A stretch of 64,000 nucleotides of DNA from Spirosoma rhododendri (GCF_012849055.1 NZ_CP051677.1:1054001-1118000), one strand, 5' to 3'. Numbered from the stretch's first letter, positions 8,368-17,349 are shown. Numbers and translations: made by a program. The notes: generated by a model from the sequence alone, not told the origin.

Positions 8368-9264
8368 TTATTGCCAGAGCGGTTCTTTCTGCCATCCTGT
8401 TTCAAACCCCATAGCCGCTTTATCGATCTCAGGATATGAGCTGAACAACGAATCCAATTTTTTCAGGAATCGATGTTTTGGATTTACTGTTTGTAGCAGA
8501 AACAGAATCATCGAGAGCGCGAAATAAGTACGGTCGTTATTGACTGTTTGGCTGGTCAGCCATTTCTTTTGGGGCTTTCGGGGAATCCGGGGTTGAATGC
8601 TCATTGCCCGATTCCACAACCGGCCATGATGGGCACATGTATTTCGCAAGTAAACGATGCTGTGCAGCCAAGATGTGAACGTTTTTTCATCCAGACCAAA
8701 TTGGTTAGCGATTCTCCGCTTGGCATGGCCTGCGACAAGATTCTTGTAGAGCATGGATAGTGAGCCAAACGATGCAATTTCAAGTAGCATCCAGCTTGGG
8801 GGAAGCGGGTCGGTATAGTTCTGCTGAAAAGCATTGATAAATTCCTCATCGCTCCGGCCATATTCAGTTGTAAGGCTGGCCATTGTCTTCGCATGAGTAA
8901 CTCCGTTTGCGAACAGTGCTTGGTCGGCAAACCAGAAAGGGCCATAGGTATGCGAGAGAACGTAGATCATCTGCGCCCGAACAGCTACTTCGATCTTTTC
9001 CAATTCCGCCGATACCAGTTTGCGTAGTTCCCGGTCAAAGCAATACAGCCGAAATGCCGTTTCAAACGTTGAGCCCGGCTTAAACTGATGTGTGCGTTTG
9101 TCAGACAGGAGTGGATACCAATAGCCACTTAGCCTGTAGTAACTGACCTGAGCCAATAAATGCATGGCTTTGGCATCATCCTGCACGAGTAAGCCCCGGT
9201 TTTTTAGTTGGTCGAGTTGCTCCTGATAGATAAGGGCCGGTTTGCGATAAGCAACTCTACTCAT
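8368..9264 (-). CDS. Abi_2 family abortive infection protein (AbiD/AbiF-like) with HEPN motif
   Basis: Abi_2 proteins (PF07751) act in abortive phage infection. The 298-residue product starts as the family does, with a block around LKNRGLLVQDDAKAMHLLAQ and VSYYRLSGYWYP (about 40-51). It keeps the HEPN RNase signature R-x4-H as RNTCAH at residues 207-212, followed by a second His and HGRLWNR. HEPN domains with this motif are usually metal-independent RNases. No partner antitoxin is seen beside it; priA lies 107 bases downstream on the same strand. A terminator lies just upstream, so it is probably its own transcription unit. Confidence 0.85.
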   Translation of the reverse strand: MSRVAYRKPALIYQEQLDQLKNRGLLVQDDAKAMHLLAQVSYYRLSGYWYPLLSDKRTHQFKPGSTFETAFRLYCFDRELRKLVSAELEKIEVAVRAQMIYVLSHTYGPFWFADQALFANGVTHAKTMASLTTEYGRSDEEFINAFQQNYTDPLPPSWMLLEIASFGSLSMLYKNLVAGHAKRRIANQFGLDEKTFTSWLHSIVYLRNTCAHHGRLWNRAMSIQPRIPRKPQKKWLTSQTVNNDRTYFALSMILFLLQTVNPKHRFLKKLDSLFSSYPEIDKAAMGFETGWQKEPLWQ

Positions 9265-9276
9265 GGCCTATAAACA

Positions 9277-9324
9277 TAAAAAGCTCACCCTGAGCGCGCT
9301 GTTCTGAAGGGAAGCGGGGTGAGC
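9277..9324 (-). terminator. Terminator of the nuoA-nuoB-membrane protein unit
   Basis: On the minus strand the stem GCTCACCC/GGGTGAGC with a partly paired interior is followed by TTTTTATG. It lies between the end of the 317-residue membrane protein gene and the start of the Abi gene. Confidence 0.75.
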
Positions 9325-9422
9325 ATGTTGATACAAAGTTATTCATATTAACAGTAAAAGACAAATCGCTACCCTACTACTACGGGGATATTCGTAGCCG
9401 ATCCGTGCGGCTGATACGCGAC

Positions 9423-10376
9423 CTACAACTCGTCGGGCTGTTCGCGGATGGGCTGTTGAATCGGCTGCGGTTCCTGCACCCGTACCGCAGGCTGGGGTAG
9501 CGTTTGCGCGATGCCGTAAGCCGTACCAAGCCATCCAACTTTCAAGCCGACACGTACGGCGATGAGCACCTGCTGGATGACGAACAGTACGGCAATCATC
9601 AGCCAGCCGTCGACTGGCAGCATGTTTTCCAGCAGGAAGTACAGCGCGAAAAACCCCGTTCCAATCAGAATAAACAACAGGTAAGGGCCGTACGTCCTGA
9701 GCGGATTAGCTAAAACAAACCGCCCGGCCTGCCCAAACGCGCGGAACGCTCCATGCGCGTCGGCGCGGAAGAGCAACACTTTCGCGAAGTCGCCGATGCA
9801 GAGCAGCAGCGTAGTCGTGACGGCGAACAGTCCGAAGAACAGTATGCTAACGCCGAACACCTCCCGCTCGCTGTATTCACTGCTGACAGCACCACCCACC
9901 AGAATACCGATGATGATCCAGATAATGCCCGTGACGAGTACAAACAGCAGAGTAACGCCGAACAGCCGCAGCATTCGCCCCACATAATGACTACAGCCCT
10001 CCCAGAACAGGCCCGCCCGAAAGCGACTACCCGCCCCCAGCGGGCGATCCTGTAAGCTGGTCAACTGAGCGAAGCGCAGGAGAATACCGCCCGTCAGAAA
10101 GATGGTCAGCAGCAGATAAGTCAGGTTCAGCCAGCGTACCGCGCCAAAGACGGCTTTTACCGCCGGTCCACTGCGCTTCATAAAGTCGGTGACGACGGTA
10201 TAATCGAAACCGGACAGCAGATTTAGAAAAGCCAGCGACCCCTGAGCCTCCGTCGTCAGCGTACTGTACAGCGGCAGCGCGACCAGCAGTGCCAACCCCA
10301 ACGTCAGAGCGTAGATCAGCCCCACCATCGGCAGCGATGCTATTGTTTGTCGAAACGCAAGGGCGAGGTGCTTCAT
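9423..10376 (-). CDS. Multi-pass membrane protein, function unknown
   Basis: The 317-residue protein has about six long hydrophobic helices and a proline- and glutamine-rich cytoplasmic-looking tail (QEPQPIQQPIREQPDEL). I do not recognise a family beyond a general likeness to uncharacterised Bacteroidota membrane proteins. Its ATG overlaps the nuoB stop by one base (TAATG), so it is probably translated together with nuoB. This coupling is the only clue to its role; it need not be part of complex I. A terminator follows. Confidence 0.75.
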   Translation of the reverse strand: MKHLALAFRQTIASLPMVGLIYALTLGLALLVALPLYSTLTTEAQGSLAFLNLLSGFDYTVVTDFMKRSGPAVKAVFGAVRWLNLTYLLLTIFLTGGILLRFAQLTSLQDRPLGAGSRFRAGLFWEGCSHYVGRMLRLFGVTLLFVLVTGIIWIIIGILVGGAVSSEYSEREVFGVSILFFGLFAVTTTLLLCIGDFAKVLLFRADAHGAFRAFGQAGRFVLANPLRTYGPYLLFILIGTGFFALYFLLENMLPVDGWLMIAVLFVIQQVLIAVRVGLKVGWLGTAYGIAQTLPQPAVRVQEPQPIQQPIREQPDEL

Positions 10377-10912
10377 TAAGCGCGGGGCAAAAAATCGTCG
10401 GGTTCGGCAGGTTTGTCGTCCGAAAGTACGATTTCTTTATTGCCCAGCAACGGGTGTTCCGTGCGGATTTTCTCCTGTAGTTTCAGAAAACCATCGATCA
10501 GGGCTTCGGGGCGCGGTGGGCACCCCGGCACATATACATCCACCGGGATAATCCGATCGACTCCCTTCACAACGTGGTAACCGTGCTGCCAGTAGGGCCC
10601 ACCACAATTAGAGCATGACCCCATCGAGATCACGTAGCGGGGCTCGGCCATTTGCTCGTACAGCCGCCGGATACGGTCCGCCATTTTGTAGGTTACCGTT
10701 CCCGACACAATCATGATATCGGCCTGCCGGGGAGAAGGCCGGGGGAAAATGCCGAATCGTTCGAGGTCATAGTTCGATGCCATAGCCCCCATCATCTCGA
10801 TGGCGCAGCAAGCCAGCCCGAACGTCAGCGGCCACAGCGATTTCTCCCGCGACCAGTTAAGCAGTTCTTCAGAGCGGAGCAAAATTACCCCTGTATCGCC
10901 GGTCTTTTCCAT
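10376..10912 (-). CDS. nuoB: NADH-quinone oxidoreductase subunit B
   Basis: NuoB carries iron-sulfur cluster N2, the last electron carrier before quinone in complex I. The 178-residue product has all four cluster ligands in place: the CC pair in [11 protein letters not shown], the Cys in [11 protein letters not shown] and the Cys in [11 protein letters not shown]. The start MEKTGD at 10912 is preferred; the ATG at 10987 would translate an intergenic repeat. nuoA precedes it, separated by a TGAATGATTGA-family hairpin. nuoC and nuoD do not follow; a membrane protein does. Confidence 0.95.
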   Translation of the reverse strand: MEKTGDTGVILLRSEELLNWSREKSLWPLTFGLACCAIEMMGAMASNYDLERFGIFPRPSPRQADIMIVSGTVTYKMADRIRRLYEQMAEPRYVISMGSCSNCGGPYWQHGYHVVKGVDRIIPVDVYVPGCPPRPEALIDGFLKLQEKIRTEHPLLGNKEIVLSDDKPAEPDDFLPRA

Positions 10913-10916
10913 GTTA

Positions 10917-11012
10917 ACTGAATGATTGAATGATTGAGTTATTAAATGACTGAATGGGCTGACGTACCACGATTCCGATTCAATCACTCAATCATTCATC
11001 CATTCAATCATT
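10917..11012. repeat. Intergenic hairpin, TGAATGATTGA family (A2), inside the nuoA-nuoB unit
   Basis: Arms built from TGAATGATTGA-type words pair around a loop near GGGCTGACGTACC. It spans the gap between nuoA and nuoB, and its outer arm supplies the last codons and the TGA stop of nuoA (AAT GAT TGA). Its place inside an operon argues against full termination; attenuation or mRNA processing is possible. Confidence 0.75.
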
Positions 11013-11477
11013 GGATTTATAGCGTTCGTTTACTTGTTTATACAAGTCGGCGGGCACCTTAGTTTCTATGACGGGGAGTTTTGGCTGCGGCTTCACCCAA
11101 TCCAAGTAACCCTTCGCCCAGACGTAAGCCAGCCCTAGCGCCAGCACCAATACGAACAGTACCACTTCCGTCAGGGCGAACCAGCCCCAGCGTCCGTCTG
11201 TCGCTTCGATGAGCCGAGCCTGACCAAAGACTGTGGCCCACGGGAAAAGAAACACCAGCTCAACATCGAACAGGACGAATACCAGTGCGACGATGTAAAA
11301 CCGAATGTTGAACTGCACGTTCGCATTACCGACAGGCTCCTCCCCTGACTCATACGTACTGTTCTTCTCGACATTAGGGCGGCTGGGCCGTAGCAAACGA
11401 GCACCAAACAGCACCACCGCTATAAACGCGAAGGCAGCTACTATAAACAGCAGGATAGCGCCAAAATCAGATAGCAT
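11004..11477 (-). CDS. nuoA: NADH-quinone oxidoreductase subunit A
   Basis: NuoA is a small three-helix membrane subunit that joins the peripheral and membrane arms of complex I. The 157-residue product from the ATG at 11477 shows helix 1, the loop [19 protein letters not shown], then [22 protein letters not shown], which is highly characteristic, and helix 3. An upstream ATG at 11561 would add 28 residues with no resemblance to NuoA. The stop codon lies inside the repeat that separates it from nuoB. Confidence 0.95.
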   Translation of the reverse strand: MLSDFGAILLFIVAAFAFIAVVLFGARLLRPSRPNVEKNSTYESGEEPVGNANVQFNIRFYIVALVFVLFDVELVFLFPWATVFGQARLIEATDGRWGWFALTEVVLFVLVLALGLAYVWAKGYLDWVKPQPKLPVIETKVPADLYKQVNERYKSND

Positions 11478-11485
11478 GAATGACA

Positions 11486-11600
11486 GTTTATGGTTTCCGG
11501 TACCCGGTTTACAGTGCGCGTAGCGGTACAGGGTCAGCCACCGTACGACAGACCGCGCCACGGTGACCGCCGTAAACCGTAAACTATGTACCGTAAGCCT
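11486..11600. repeat. Intergenic imperfect inverted repeat with TTTACGGT words (D1)
   Basis: Left words GTTTATGGTTTCCGG and CCGGTTTACAG pair imperfectly with right words CCGTAAACCGTAAAC and ACCGTAAG. It lies between nuoA and the upstream porin-like gene, running into the last codons of that gene. The same words flank the hairpin at 16588-16750. Confidence 0.55.
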
Positions 11601-12214
11601 TACTTTTTCTTTTTCGGATACAGGTTGTACACGATAGCCGCCTGAAACACCCGGTTGTAATAATTGGCACCGGCTTCGGGCGACACGTTGTTGAACCCGT
11701 AGATATAACGCAGGTTCAGGCTGAACTTGTCCAGCATATCCAGGAAGTCGTAGTGAATGCCCAGCACTGCACCAATATCGGTCGTAGCACCCGGCCCGCC
11801 CGATTGACCGCCTGTGATGGCGTAGCTAAGTTCAGGACCGGCCTGAATCGTTAGCCCCTCGGTGGGAATGTACCCCAGTAGCAACGGAACGCTCAGGTAG
11901 GGGTACGAAATTTTGGTCGTTGCCCGGTTACCGCCCGTTACTTCGGTCTGGAAGTTAGCCCCTTTCAACGACAGCAATACTTCCGGCTGCGCCACGAATT
12001 TGTTGATGCGGTAGCGGTACATACCACCCAGCACCAGATCGAGACGTTGCTTGGGGATATTTTGCGTCGTACCAGAGATCGTAATACGGTTAAGGTTGGC
12101 CCCCAGTTTCAACCCAAAGTGACCACCATACAGCTTGTTGCTCTGCGCGCGGGCAGCAAGCGGGATGGCAAAGGCAAACAGAATGGCAATGACAAGCAGT
12201 CGAGATGTGTGCAT
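11600..12214 (-). CDS. Secreted outer-membrane beta-barrel protein (porin-like)
   Basis: The 204-residue product begins with a signal peptide (about 1-23, ending ARAQ) and continues with alternating amphipathic strands and glycine turns: [50 protein letters not shown] and [12 protein letters not shown]. This fits the PorT-like outer-membrane beta-barrel superfamily (PF13568) common in Bacteroidota. It ends with a basic tail, YPKKKK, unlike the usual terminal aromatic residue. Its ligand is unknown. It is a single gene upstream of nuoA on the same strand. Confidence 0.8.
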   Translation of the reverse strand: MHTSRLLVIAILFAFAIPLAARAQSNKLYGGHFGLKLGANLNRITISGTTQNIPKQRLDLVLGGMYRYRINKFVAQPEVLLSLKGANFQTEVTGGNRATTKISYPYLSVPLLLGYIPTEGLTIQAGPELSYAITGGQSGGPGATTDIGAVLGIHYDFLDMLDKFSLNLRYIYGFNNVSPEAGANYYNRVFQAAIVYNLYPKKKK

Positions 12215-12328
12215 ACGGGATGATTCAGAGACGCAGTTATTCCCGATAACGCGCGTTCAGCCCGTAAAATTGGCTTAAAAAACGTTAACATGGTTGCCTC
12301 CGCTGCGCGGCACCCCGCCGATTACGTC

Positions 12329-12889
12329 CTAATTGAGACTGGGGTCGGCGGGATAGTGCGCAATCGTCTGGTACATGCCCCCCATTCGTTTCAGCACGTC
12401 GCGCCAGAAATCAATCACGGGTGTGTCGAACAGGAAATCGGCGTTAGCGCGGGTAACAATCCACGACTTATGCTTGATTTCATTAGCCAGTTGCCCGCCG
12501 TCCCAACCCGAATAGCCGAGGAAGAACCGAATATCCTTCTCGGTTAGCGTTCCCATATTGACCGCCTGCTTCACCTGCTCAAAATCGCCACTCCAGTACA
12601 GCCCCTGATCGACCTGAATGGCCCCGTCGATCAGGTCGGGACGGCGATGGATGAAATGCAGCGTATTTTGTTGAACCGGTCCGCCAACAAACAACGGCAG
12701 GTCAGCGTAAACATCATCCAGGACATCACTGAGTTGCAGATCAGTAGCCTGATTCATGATCAGACCAAATGAACCGGCCGGGCTGTATTCGCAGATCAAT
12801 ACAACACTACGGTCGAAATTACCATCGCCCAAAAATGGCTCGGCAACCAGCAGGCTTCCCGTCGAAACGGCAGTATGATTATCATTCAT
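12329..12889 (-). CDS. YqgE/AlgH family protein
   Basis: The 186-residue product from the ATG at 12889 shows the family hallmarks: GSLLVAEPFLGDGNFDRSVV, GSFGLIMNQAT, PLFVGGPVQQNTLHFIH, and FFLGYSGWDGGQLANEI. The biochemical role of YqgE/AlgH proteins is not established; AlgH has been linked to alginate regulation in Pseudomonas. The upstream ATG at 12955 would add 22 residues that are not family-like. DUF4230 lies 90 bases upstream on the same strand. Confidence 0.92.
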   Translation of the reverse strand: MNDNHTAVSTGSLLVAEPFLGDGNFDRSVVLICEYSPAGSFGLIMNQATDLQLSDVLDDVYADLPLFVGGPVQQNTLHFIHRRPDLIDGAIQVDQGLYWSGDFEQVKQAVNMGTLTEKDIRFFLGYSGWDGGQLANEIKHKSWIVTRANADFLFDTPVIDFWRDVLKRMGGMYQTIAHYPADPSLN

Positions 12890-12978
12890 GGGTGAGGTGA
12901 GTAAACTGGTCACTTGTCGGCGACAGGTAGCCAGGTCATTACTATACGAAATCACTATACAGTCGGATTCACTATCCG

Positions 12979-13569
12979 CTAGTCGAACCGTAGTCCTACC
13001 TTTTTGCCCGATATACGCGCCAGCAGTGGCCGCAGTAGTTGATCCGCATTTTGGCGGGTTTGCATGAGAATACCACCAGTCAGTGCCGATTGTTTAATCT
13101 GCTTCTCGGCCTGCCGGTACGCATCGCTAACCAGTTGCGACTCGTCCAGAAAAGCGAAATGCGTATCGTATACCCGCGAACGGTCGTGGTTAACTTTCCA
13201 GCCGCACAGTTCCGGTTGTGGTAGCCGAATCGTGATGGAGTCGTCGGTACTTTGCACGTCCTCCGCCCGGACACGGGTCAGATCGATACAGCCGGTCGCT
13301 TCTCCCTCTACGATCAGCACGGCGTTGGCGTTGGGCAGTAACGCGTTGACCTGCTCGTGTTCGACAATGTCCTTGAACGTATACCTGACCAGTTCGAGCC
13401 GCCCCAGCGCTGTAACTTCCTTCAGAACGATGTACTGAGTCGTCTGTCCGTCGCGCCGAAACCGGTCCATCAGGCTAAACCCCCGGATTTGCTCCCAGGC
13501 AGCGATCAGACCAACGACAACCAGCACGATCAGGAATAACCGGATCAGGGTATTTATAAAACGAGACAT
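12979..13569 (-). CDS. DUF4230 domain protein, membrane-anchored
   Basis: The 196-residue product from the ATG at 13569 has an N-terminal membrane anchor (about residues 8-25, LIRLFLIVLVVVGLIAAW) and an extracytoplasmic domain resembling DUF4230: an early strand block TQYIVLKEVTALGRLELVRY, then LIVEGEATGCIDLTRV and a C-terminal QAEKQIKQ...LARISGKKVGLRFD. The function of DUF4230 is unknown. The longer start at 13698 is unlikely because it reads into a perfect palindrome. Confidence 0.78.
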   Translation of the reverse strand: MSRFINTLIRLFLIVLVVVGLIAAWEQIRGFSLMDRFRRDGQTTQYIVLKEVTALGRLELVRYTFKDIVEHEQVNALLPNANAVLIVEGEATGCIDLTRVRAEDVQSTDDSITIRLPQPELCGWKVNHDRSRVYDTHFAFLDESQLVSDAYRQAEKQIKQSALTGGILMQTRQNADQLLRPLLARISGKKVGLRFD

Positions 13570-13691
13570 GGTACGTACAAATACAGCCTTGTGCAGGCCT
13601 GCGAATGGGTTGTTATTCTGAATAGCATAATAACGAAAAGTAACGCGCCGAACAGTAAACATCCAGGGCGTATTTTTTGTACAGACGGGTA

Positions 13692-13749
13692 TACTCAAAA
13701 CGGTGAAGCCCGAACCTGTCGACAGGTTCGGGCTTCACCGTTTTGAGTA
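13692..13749. repeat. Perfect 58-bp palindrome between hemA and DUF4230 genes
   Basis: Two 29-bp arms match perfectly with no spacer, centred on GTCGAC; the inner part is GAAGCCCGAACCTGTCGACA read on either strand. Both flanking genes are on the minus strand, so it could end the hemA transcript, but there is no long T run. The perfect match with no loop also makes it a candidate cruciform. Confidence 0.9.
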
Positions 13750-13761
13750 CAAAACAACCGA

Positions 13762-15060
13762 TTAGAAGAACCGCTTGGGCTCGTCGGCTGTCTGATTCTC
13801 AAGGTCAAACAGATCGTTGAGCACGTCGATCAGCGTTTCGGCTTCGCCCCGCTTACAGGCCGCTTTCAGCTGCAATACGGGGAGTTTGATGATCTTCTGC
13901 ATGATACCCTTCGTGATACGGTCGATTTTCTCCGATTCGTCGGGCGTCAGGTGCTTGATGTGCCGGGCTATCTCGTCACGACGAATCTGCTCCAGCGCAT
14001 TCTTCAATTTATTGATCGTCGGCGACACCATCATTTCCTTCGACCAGTCGCCAAATTCAGCGACAGCCTGCGAAATGATCGATTCTACCTGCGGAACAGC
14101 CGCCAGCCGCCGGTTAAGGGCTTCGTCGGCCCTGCTTTGGATATGGTCGATGTTGTAGACCAGTACGCCCGGAATCTGCTCAACGGCCGCATCGATGCTA
14201 CGCGGCACCGACAGGTCAACGAAATATTTGTACGTCAATACGTTCAGGTTCTTCAGCAACTGGAGCGTAATGAGCGGCTCGTCGCGCTGTACCGACGAAA
14301 TGATAACGTCGGCCTGCTGAATCTCGCTGGTCAGGTCCGCCCAGTCGGCTACCCGGTATTCGGTTCCTTCGGCGAGGGCTTCGGCTTTCGAGCGGGTACG
14401 GTTGATAAGCGTCAGATTACCCAGCTTACGCGCATCGAGATTGCGGAACACGTCCGTTCCGATTTCGCCCAGACCAACGACCAGAATGTTTGGCGTCACC
14501 TGCACACTCATCAGCTCATCGATCAGCTCAACGGCGGCATACGATACCGACGCGGCCCCATCGCGGAACGACGTCTCCTGCGCCACCCGCTTGTTGGTGA
14601 AAAAGATCGTGTGCATCAGCCGGTGCAGAAACGGCCCGGCCATGTCCAGATCCGCCGACCACTGGTACGACTGCTTTACCTGATTCGGAATCTGCATGTC
14701 GCCCACTACCTGCGAATGCAGACCGGTGCACACTTCAAACAGGTGCCGAACGGCGGTTTCGTGGGTACTGAATACGTCGAAGTAAGGCAGGTAAGCGGCC
14801 GTGTCCGTCAGTCCTTTTTCAATCAGCAGGAGTCGGGTAATTTCGGTACTGATATCGGTTTCCGCGCTGGCCGGATCGACAGCGTAATACACCTCGGTCC
14901 GGTTGCAGGTAGAGATGACCAACAGGTCGGTAAGGGCAAAGAAATCCCGCAGCCGAAGCATAAAACGCCTGGCCTCCTCTTCGTTCAGTGCAATTAGGTC
15001 GCGGACCTGAAGCGGTGCCGTTTTGTACGACAGACTAATCGAGCGGAAGGTATTTAACAT
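13762..15060 (-). CDS. hemA: Glutamyl-tRNA reductase
   Basis: HemA reduces glutamyl-tRNA to glutamate-1-semialdehyde, the first committed step of tetrapyrrole synthesis by the C5 route. The 432-residue product has the catalytic cysteine in VISTCNRTEVYYA (about residue 50), the signature block starting VCTGLHSQVVGD, and the NADPH site VVGLGEIGTDVFRNL (about 185-199). It ends in the dimerisation domain. The start at 15060 (MLNTFRSISLSYKTAP) fits the family; the ATG at 15111 would add 17 unrelated residues. It is divergent from the histidine kinase gene. Confidence 0.95.
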   Translation of the reverse strand: MLNTFRSISLSYKTAPLQVRDLIALNEEEARRFMLRLRDFFALTDLLVISTCNRTEVYYAVDPASAETDISTEITRLLLIEKGLTDTAAYLPYFDVFSTHETAVRHLFEVCTGLHSQVVGDMQIPNQVKQSYQWSADLDMAGPFLHRLMHTIFFTNKRVAQETSFRDGAASVSYAAVELIDELMSVQVTPNILVVGLGEIGTDVFRNLDARKLGNLTLINRTRSKAEALAEGTEYRVADWADLTSEIQQADVIISSVQRDEPLITLQLLKNLNVLTYKYFVDLSVPRSIDAAVEQIPGVLVYNIDHIQSRADEALNRRLAAVPQVESIISQAVAEFGDWSKEMMVSPTINKLKNALEQIRRDEIARHIKHLTPDESEKIDRITKGIMQKIIKLPVLQLKAACKRGEAETLIDVLNDLFDLENQTADEPKRFF

Positions 15061-15394
15061 GGTAACAGAACGCGCTAAATGGCCATTGGCCAACACAAAA
15101 TTACGCCACAAATACCGGACATTGTAACTGGTTGCGGACGGGTTTCAACTATTTAGAATCCGTCCAAACTAGTTGATCCTGTCTAAACAGAATCCTATTC
15201 TTATTGACAACAGCAGGGCACGATCAGACGTTCGTCAATCGCATTATTTACCCGTGCTTCGTCGTTCTTGTTCTACAGGGACTAGTTGGAAAGCATGGGC
15301 TTAGTCGCCGAGTCTCTGTAGATTTGTAACAACCCAGCTGTTGATTTTTAGTGAACGGTCTGCTACTCAACCGGTCGTTCAACCCAGTGAGCGT
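15061..15394. other. Divergent intergenic region hemA / histidine kinase
   Basis: The 334-base gap must hold promoters for both neighbours. On the plus strand TAGATTTG at 15319-15326 matches the -7 element of Bacteroidota promoters, about 70 bases before the kinase ATG, but no well-spaced TTG accompanies it. Related words CCGTCCAAACTAG and CCTGTCTAAAC occur near 15165. No gene or RNA is recognised. Confidence 0.4.
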
Positions 15395-16585
15395 ATGCTG
15401 AAGTCGTTTGACATTTACAACCAGAACAACATTCTCAAAATTATCGTCGCAGTCAATCTGCTGCTGGTCGGTACGGGCTCGCTGCTGTACACCAACCGGC
15501 TGATTGAGCGGCTTGAACAGCGCGAACAGCAATACGTACAACTCTACGCAAAGAGCATCGCCTACCTCGTCGACCCTAACCACATCAACTCCGGCGACCT
15601 GACGTTTGTGACGAGTGAGATTCTGGAAGCCAACAGCACAATTCCGGCTATTTACGTCGACCCAAACAACGAAATTTCCAAGCCCAACAACATCACCCTA
15701 ACCGCGGGCCTGAGTGCGGAAGAAACGCAGCGGGAACTCCGAAGCATCATCGCCGACATGCGTGAACGGCACAGCCCGGTAGTGGTCGAGATGGGCACCG
15801 GCGAACGGGGGCTGGTTTACTACGACAATTCGCCCCTGCTCCGGCAGCTCACTTACTTTCCGTATGCCCTGCTGACCATCCTGCTGGCCCTTGGGCTGCT
15901 GGCGTATCTGGCATTCAGTTCGTCGCGCCGGGCCGAGCAAAACCGGGTCTGGGTCGGGCTGGCGAAAGAAACGGCCCACCAGCTGGGCACCCCGCTATCG
16001 TCGCTGATGGCGTGGGTCGAGTTTATGCGTTCCGACACGGCACAGTATGACGAGTCGATTACCGACGAAATCGAGAAGGATGTCAAGCGGCTGGAAACGA
16101 TTACCGCCCGTTTCTCCAGTATCGGCTCCGTTCCGACGTTGAAAGACGAAAACATCAACGATGTCGTCAGTCAGTTGACCGATTATCTGGCGAAGCGGAT
16201 TTCAACGAAAGTAAAGATGAGCCTGTCGAGTCAGTTGCCGACAGAAAAGACCGTGCAGATCAACCGGTTGCTGTTTGAGTGGGTTATCGAGAACATCTGC
16301 AAAAACGCCGTCGACGCGATGAAAGGTGTGGGCGAATTGCGACTCACCATGCAGCAACTGCCCAATCAGCGTATCGCTATCGACATCACCGACACGGGTA
16401 AGGGCATCTCAAAAGCCAACATGCAGAAGGTGTTCAACCCCGGTTTCAGCACCAAGAAACGCGGCTGGGGTCTGGGCCTGACGCTGGCCAAGCGTATCGT
16501 GGAAGAGTACCACAGCGGCCGGTTGTTCGTCAAGAGTTCGGAAGTCGGCAAAGGCACCACCTTCCGTATTGTACTGAACGGATAG
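15395..16585 (+). CDS. Sensor histidine kinase
   Basis: The 396-residue protein has a first membrane helix at about 13-32, an extracytoplasmic sensor region, a second helix at about 160-180, then a dimerisation domain with the phosphorylation histidine in KETAHQLGTPLSSL. The ATP-binding domain shows the N box ENICKNAVDAM, G1 DTGKGI and G2 GWGLGLTLAKRI. The variant H box with HQLGTPL is frequent in Bacteroidota kinases. The ATG at 15395 is chosen over 15341 because the extra 18 residues precede a good leader. No response regulator is adjacent; the NtrC-like gene at 18.5-19.6 kb is a possible partner, but this is unproven. Confidence 0.9.
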   Translation: MLKSFDIYNQNNILKIIVAVNLLLVGTGSLLYTNRLIERLEQREQQYVQLYAKSIAYLVDPNHINSGDLTFVTSEILEANSTIPAIYVDPNNEISKPNNITLTAGLSAEETQRELRSIIADMRERHSPVVVEMGTGERGLVYYDNSPLLRQLTYFPYALLTILLALGLLAYLAFSSSRRAEQNRVWVGLAKETAHQLGTPLSSLMAWVEFMRSDTAQYDESITDEIEKDVKRLETITARFSSIGSVPTLKDENINDVVSQLTDYLAKRISTKVKMSLSSQLPTEKTVQINRLLFEWVIENICKNAVDAMKGVGELRLTMQQLPNQRIAIDITDTGKGISKANMQKVFNPGFSTKKRGWGLGLTLAKRIVEEYHSGRLFVKSSEVGKGTTFRIVLNG

Positions 16586-16587
16586 GG

Positions 16588-16750
16588 GTTTACGGTATTC
16601 GGTTTTACGGTGTCCTCGACAGCTTCCAGCCGCTTCGGCGGTCCGATGTCGAAGCCGCGTCAGCGGCTAATTAAGTAATCGCACTTAGCCTACGGCTCCG
16701 ACAGCTGGAAGCTGTCGGGGACAATGTAAACCGTGTACCGTAAACCGAAA
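16588..16750. repeat. Nested intergenic hairpin: TTTACGGT words (D2) around a GACAGCTTCCAGC copy (C2)
   Basis: Outer words GGTTTACGGT and GGTTTTACGG pair with ACCGTGTACCGTAAACCG. Inside lies a second inverted repeat, GTCCTCGACAGCTTCCAGC with GCTGGAAGCTGTCGGGGAC, the same word as in the hairpin at 4767-4863. Two repeat families are therefore combined in one structure between convergent genes. Confidence 0.8.
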
Positions 16751-16764
16751 ACTACGTACCGACT

Positions 16765-17310
16765 CTAGTTCCGGGGGAAGGGTACGGAGATCGTGTCGGT
16801 TTCGATAGTGTTGCTGACGTTCAGGGCGCGGTCGCGAATCTGAATCTGAAACTTGACCGGGTAGAGCTGGTAGCTGGTACCGTACTGAAAAATAGTGCTG
16901 AAATCCAGCGTGCCTTCGATGGGTCCCTTTGGCTTGTTGCGCGCCAGATCAGGGAAATACAAACTTGTGTTGACCGGAATAATCACTTCCTGATATTGCC
17001 CCCGCACCAACCGGAACGTGCGGATACGGTAATTACCCCACCCGCCATTGCCGAAATACAGAGCCGAATCGGCCTTCGAAACAGGTAGCGAAATACCCAG
17101 ATCGCCGTCGCCATCTTTGAAGCCAACCGTAACCACTACCGAATCGCGCCGTGACTGACCGACACCCGAACCGGCGGCAATTTCGTAGGGGAAAATGCTG
17201 CGAAAGTCGATGGCGGGCGTGTTGGAATAGTTAGGTTCGTTGAAACAGCCCATCATCAGCAGAGCTATGCCAATCGTGAGCACGTACGGTTGAATTTGTT
17301 TCCGGCGCAT
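16765..17310 (-). CDS. Secreted lipoprotein, function unknown
   Basis: The 181-residue product starts with a lipoprotein signal ending LLMMGC (Cys 22), so it is probably anchored in the outer membrane. The mature part contains a DGDGDLG block (GFKDGDGDLGISLP), a pattern common in Bacteroidota surface proteins with immunoglobulin-like folds, and ends in strands such as FQIQIRDRALNVSNTI. No enzyme motif is visible. It is divergent from the LuxE-like gene, with only 39 bases between them. Confidence 0.75.
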   Translation of the reverse strand: MRRKQIQPYVLTIGIALLMMGCFNEPNYSNTPAIDFRSIFPYEIAAGSGVGQSRRDSVVVTVGFKDGDGDLGISLPVSKADSALYFGNGGWGNYRIRTFRLVRGQYQEVIIPVNTSLYFPDLARNKPKGPIEGTLDFSTIFQYGTSYQLYPVKFQIQIRDRALNVSNTIETDTISVPFPRN

Positions 17311-17349
17311 ACTGTTGTACTCGTGTTGCTATAAAACGTATTCGTTATT

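Noticed and set aside
13951..14997. 348-codon frame on the strand opposite hemA
   Set aside because: The minus strand encodes an intact HemA with active-site and NADPH motifs; the opposite frame has no recognisable domain.
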